Positions 62,523 through 64,000 of a stretch of DNA of 64,000 nucleotides are shown here, in pieces. Every line of letters starts with the position of its first letter. The stretch's first letter is position 1. The DNA comes from Rhodomicrobium vannielii ATCC 17100 (GTDB lineage Bacteria; Pseudomonadota; Alphaproteobacteria; Rhizobiales; Rhodomicrobiaceae), in contig NC_014664.1 in the NCBI RefSeq assembly GCF_000166055.1, forward strand, positions 2,052,001 through 2,116,000, written 5' to 3'. The notes under the pieces were generated by a model that saw only the letters and a program-made list of their open reading frames with translations, did no database searches and had not been told where the DNA came from. The position numbers were made by a program, and so were the translations under genes.

Positions 62523-64000
62523 ATGAACGACCATTCCGCAGCGACCGTGGAACTGCCGCGGACAACTTATCTCGATCACACGCTGAGGCGCGCGCGCAGC
62601 GCCGCCGAGCAGCGTTCGCATCGCTATGTCACGCTCGAACATCTCCTTTTCACGCTTCTGGACGACCCGGACGCGTCGCGGTTGTTGACGGCCGTCGGCG
62701 CGGATGTGGCTTTGATCCGAGCGGCAATTACCGACACCGTGAATAACAGGATGAGTTCGCTCGCTGTGCCGGACGGGCGCCCGCCGAACTTCAGCTACAA
62801 GTTCGACACGCTGTTCATTGCTGCGTCGCAGGACGCGGCGCGGGCCGGACGCCATGAAATCGACGGCGCGCTTGCCTTGCTCGCGGTGGCGCGGGAGCCG
62901 GAAAGCAACGCGTCCGCGATCCTTGCCGCGAATGGCTTCAACCCGTCGGCCGCGCTTCATGCGATCGCCTCGTCCCGCGCCCCGCTGCGATCGCCGGATA
63001 GCGAATCTCCGCAGCAGCCGCCTCAGCCCGTGGCGCGCACCGAGGCCAAAAAACAGGCGCCTGTCGCGGCTACGCCTCAGAAGGCGAGCGCGCCCGCTGT
63101 CGACGACGATGACGACGGCATGGACGACATGCTGGCGAGCGTTCGCGACATCCTCGAAGCCGAACAGCGGAAGGAAGCGGCAAGCTCCGCTTCGCCAGCC
63201 TTCCCAACGCTCGCCGCACCCGCGCCACCCGCCGCGCCCGCGAAGGCCGTGCCCCAGCCGTCATCTCTCGGCCCGGCGCTTCCCGCGCAGACGCCGCCCC
63301 CCCTGCCGCAAAGCGGATATGTGCCGCCTCCATACCGCGATGCCCCACGCGTTGAGCCGGGCTTCGCCACCGCCATCGAGGGATACACCACAACGCCGCC
63401 CCCGCCTGGGCCTCGGCTCGGGATGGAACCGCCGCAACAGCCCGCGCACAACGACGCGGCATGGAGCTTCCCCGCGCCCGAAAGCCCGCGCGCCTCAGGC
63501 AACCATGGCGTCGGCGTGCCGGGCTTTGGCGAGCCCGAAGCGCCGAGGTTCGATCTCGATTACCCGACGCCTGTCGGCCGGGCTAGCTTCGCCGAACCCG
63601 CTCCCCCCTCTTTCGACCTGGAACGGCCGGTCGCGTCGCCGCCACCTTTTGACGCGCCGCCCCCGCGTTTACCGCCTGTCGTCGCCGAGCCAGCCCGCGC
63701 GCCTGCCGACGCGAAGGGCGACAAAAAAGGAAAGCGACGCCCCAGAAACGCCGATAGCGCCACCGGGCTTCTCGCGAAAATCCTCCAGCCTATCCCTCGC
63801 CGGACGCGCATCGCGGTGCCGGAAACGGTAGAGCTTCTCCTGCCCAGAGAGGAGGCGTGGGCCTTGTTTGCCCGCGCGCGTCCGCAAGGCGCAAGCGCCG
63901 AAGCAGCGGCGCATCCGCCAGTGCGGGCCATCACCGTGCGTCTTACGGCACCCGAAGGCGGCTTCTTCATCGAAGGACAATCGCCGGAAACGCAATGGCT
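62523..64000 (+). CDS. Clp N-domain protein with long Pro-rich region (partial, continues past window)
   Basis: At least 492 aa from MNDHSAATVELPRTTYLDHT, with GTGGGGACC before the ATG. Residues 15-150 form the double Clp-N repeat: RRARSAAEQRSHRYVTLEHL then LFTLLDDPDASRLL, and FIAASQDAARAGRHEIDGAL followed by ALLAVAREPES. An acidic stretch (DDDDDGMDDML, near 199) and about 200 Pro/Ala-rich residues follow instead of a AAA+ ATPase. The last part turns beta-like (AITVRLTAPEGGFFIEGQSP). It is probably a Clp-N adaptor-like or signalling protein and not an unfoldase; the rest lies outside the window. Confidence 0.78.
   Translation, partial: MNDHSAATVELPRTTYLDHTLRRARSAAEQRSHRYVTLEHLLFTLLDDPDASRLLTAVGADVALIRAAITDTVNNRMSSLAVPDGRPPNFSYKFDTLFIAASQDAARAGRHEIDGALALLAVAREPESNASAILAANGFNPSAALHAIASSRAPLRSPDSESPQQPPQPVARTEAKKQAPVAATPQKASAPAVDDDDDGMDDMLASVRDILEAEQRKEAASSASPAFPTLAAPAPPAAPAKAVPQPSSLGPALPAQTPPPLPQSGYVPPPYRDAPRVEPGFATAIEGYTTTPPPPGPRLGMEPPQQPAHNDAAWSFPAPESPRASGNHGVGVPGFGEPEAPRFDLDYPTPVGRASFAEPAPPSFDLERPVASPPPFDAPPPRLPPVVAEPARAPADAKGDKKGKRRPRNADSATGLLAKILQPIPRRTRIAVPETVELLLPREEAWALFARARPQGASAEAAAHPPVRAITVRLTAPEGGFFIEGQSPETQW

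Overview
The window looks like chromosomal DNA of a GC-rich alphaproteobacterium, most likely of the Hyphomicrobiales. The evidence is a SciP/DUF1153 cell-cycle regulator behind a perfect CtrA box, a sigma-32 (RpoH) next to an RluA-type pseudouridine synthase, NagZ beside ScpA, and AcuI. I cannot name genus or species. Roughly the first 40.6 kb is an accessory, defence-rich region; from the tRNA-Glu at 40.6 kb onward the content is ordinary chromosomal housekeeping.

Positions 1-10.7 kb hold a type III CRISPR-Cas locus of the fused III-D kind (III-Dv / III-D2). A leftward operon with 4-bp overlaps encodes an HD-less Cas10 with an intact GGDD, a Cas7-Cas5-Cas11-like fusion, a tandem Cas7-Cas7 protein and Csx19 (cut by the window edge). 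A 10-repeat array with its leader and a terminator follows on the + strand. Beyond it lies an ancillary cluster: a CARF protein with a RelE-like C-terminus, an NE0113/Csm6-family CARF protein, Csx16, and two small membrane-anchored proteins that I find to be paralogues of each other. The inferred logic is that target RNA makes Cas10 produce cyclic oligoadenylate, CARF effectors respond, and ring-nuclease-type proteins switch the signal off. No cas1, cas2 or cas6 is visible.

Positions 10.9-25.2 kb carry a BrnT/BrnA toxin-antitoxin pair with a clear operator, decayed transposase fragments, an unrecognised two-gene module (a membrane-anchored 611-aa protein plus a GNAT-like protein), a frameshifted relaxase with its accessory protein, a DUF262/HNH (GmrSD-like) nuclease, and sbcCD divergent from a WYL regulator.

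Positions 25.4-40.6 kb form a genomic island bounded by a 17-bp direct repeat that matches the 3' end of tRNA-Glu(CTC). It carries a hypothetical gene, a complete IS66 element with 8-bp target duplication, two small membrane proteins, a complete type I restriction-modification system (hsdMSR), a complete IS630 element, an excisionase-like gene and a tyrosine integrase inactivated by a frameshifting deletion. The island therefore looks locked in place.

Positions 40.6-64 kb hold a DUF6476-like protein, rluD-like, rpoH, malate synthase, sciP, a polysaccharide deacetylase with a GNAT partner, a DUF2157-like membrane protein, acuI, nagZ, scpA, a metallothionein-like protein, a ceramidase-family membrane protein, a methyltransferase, an MMPL/RND exporter, a J-domain protein, a VWA protein, and a Clp N-domain protein cut by the right edge. 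All identifications rest on reading translated sequence and motifs; no database search was run.
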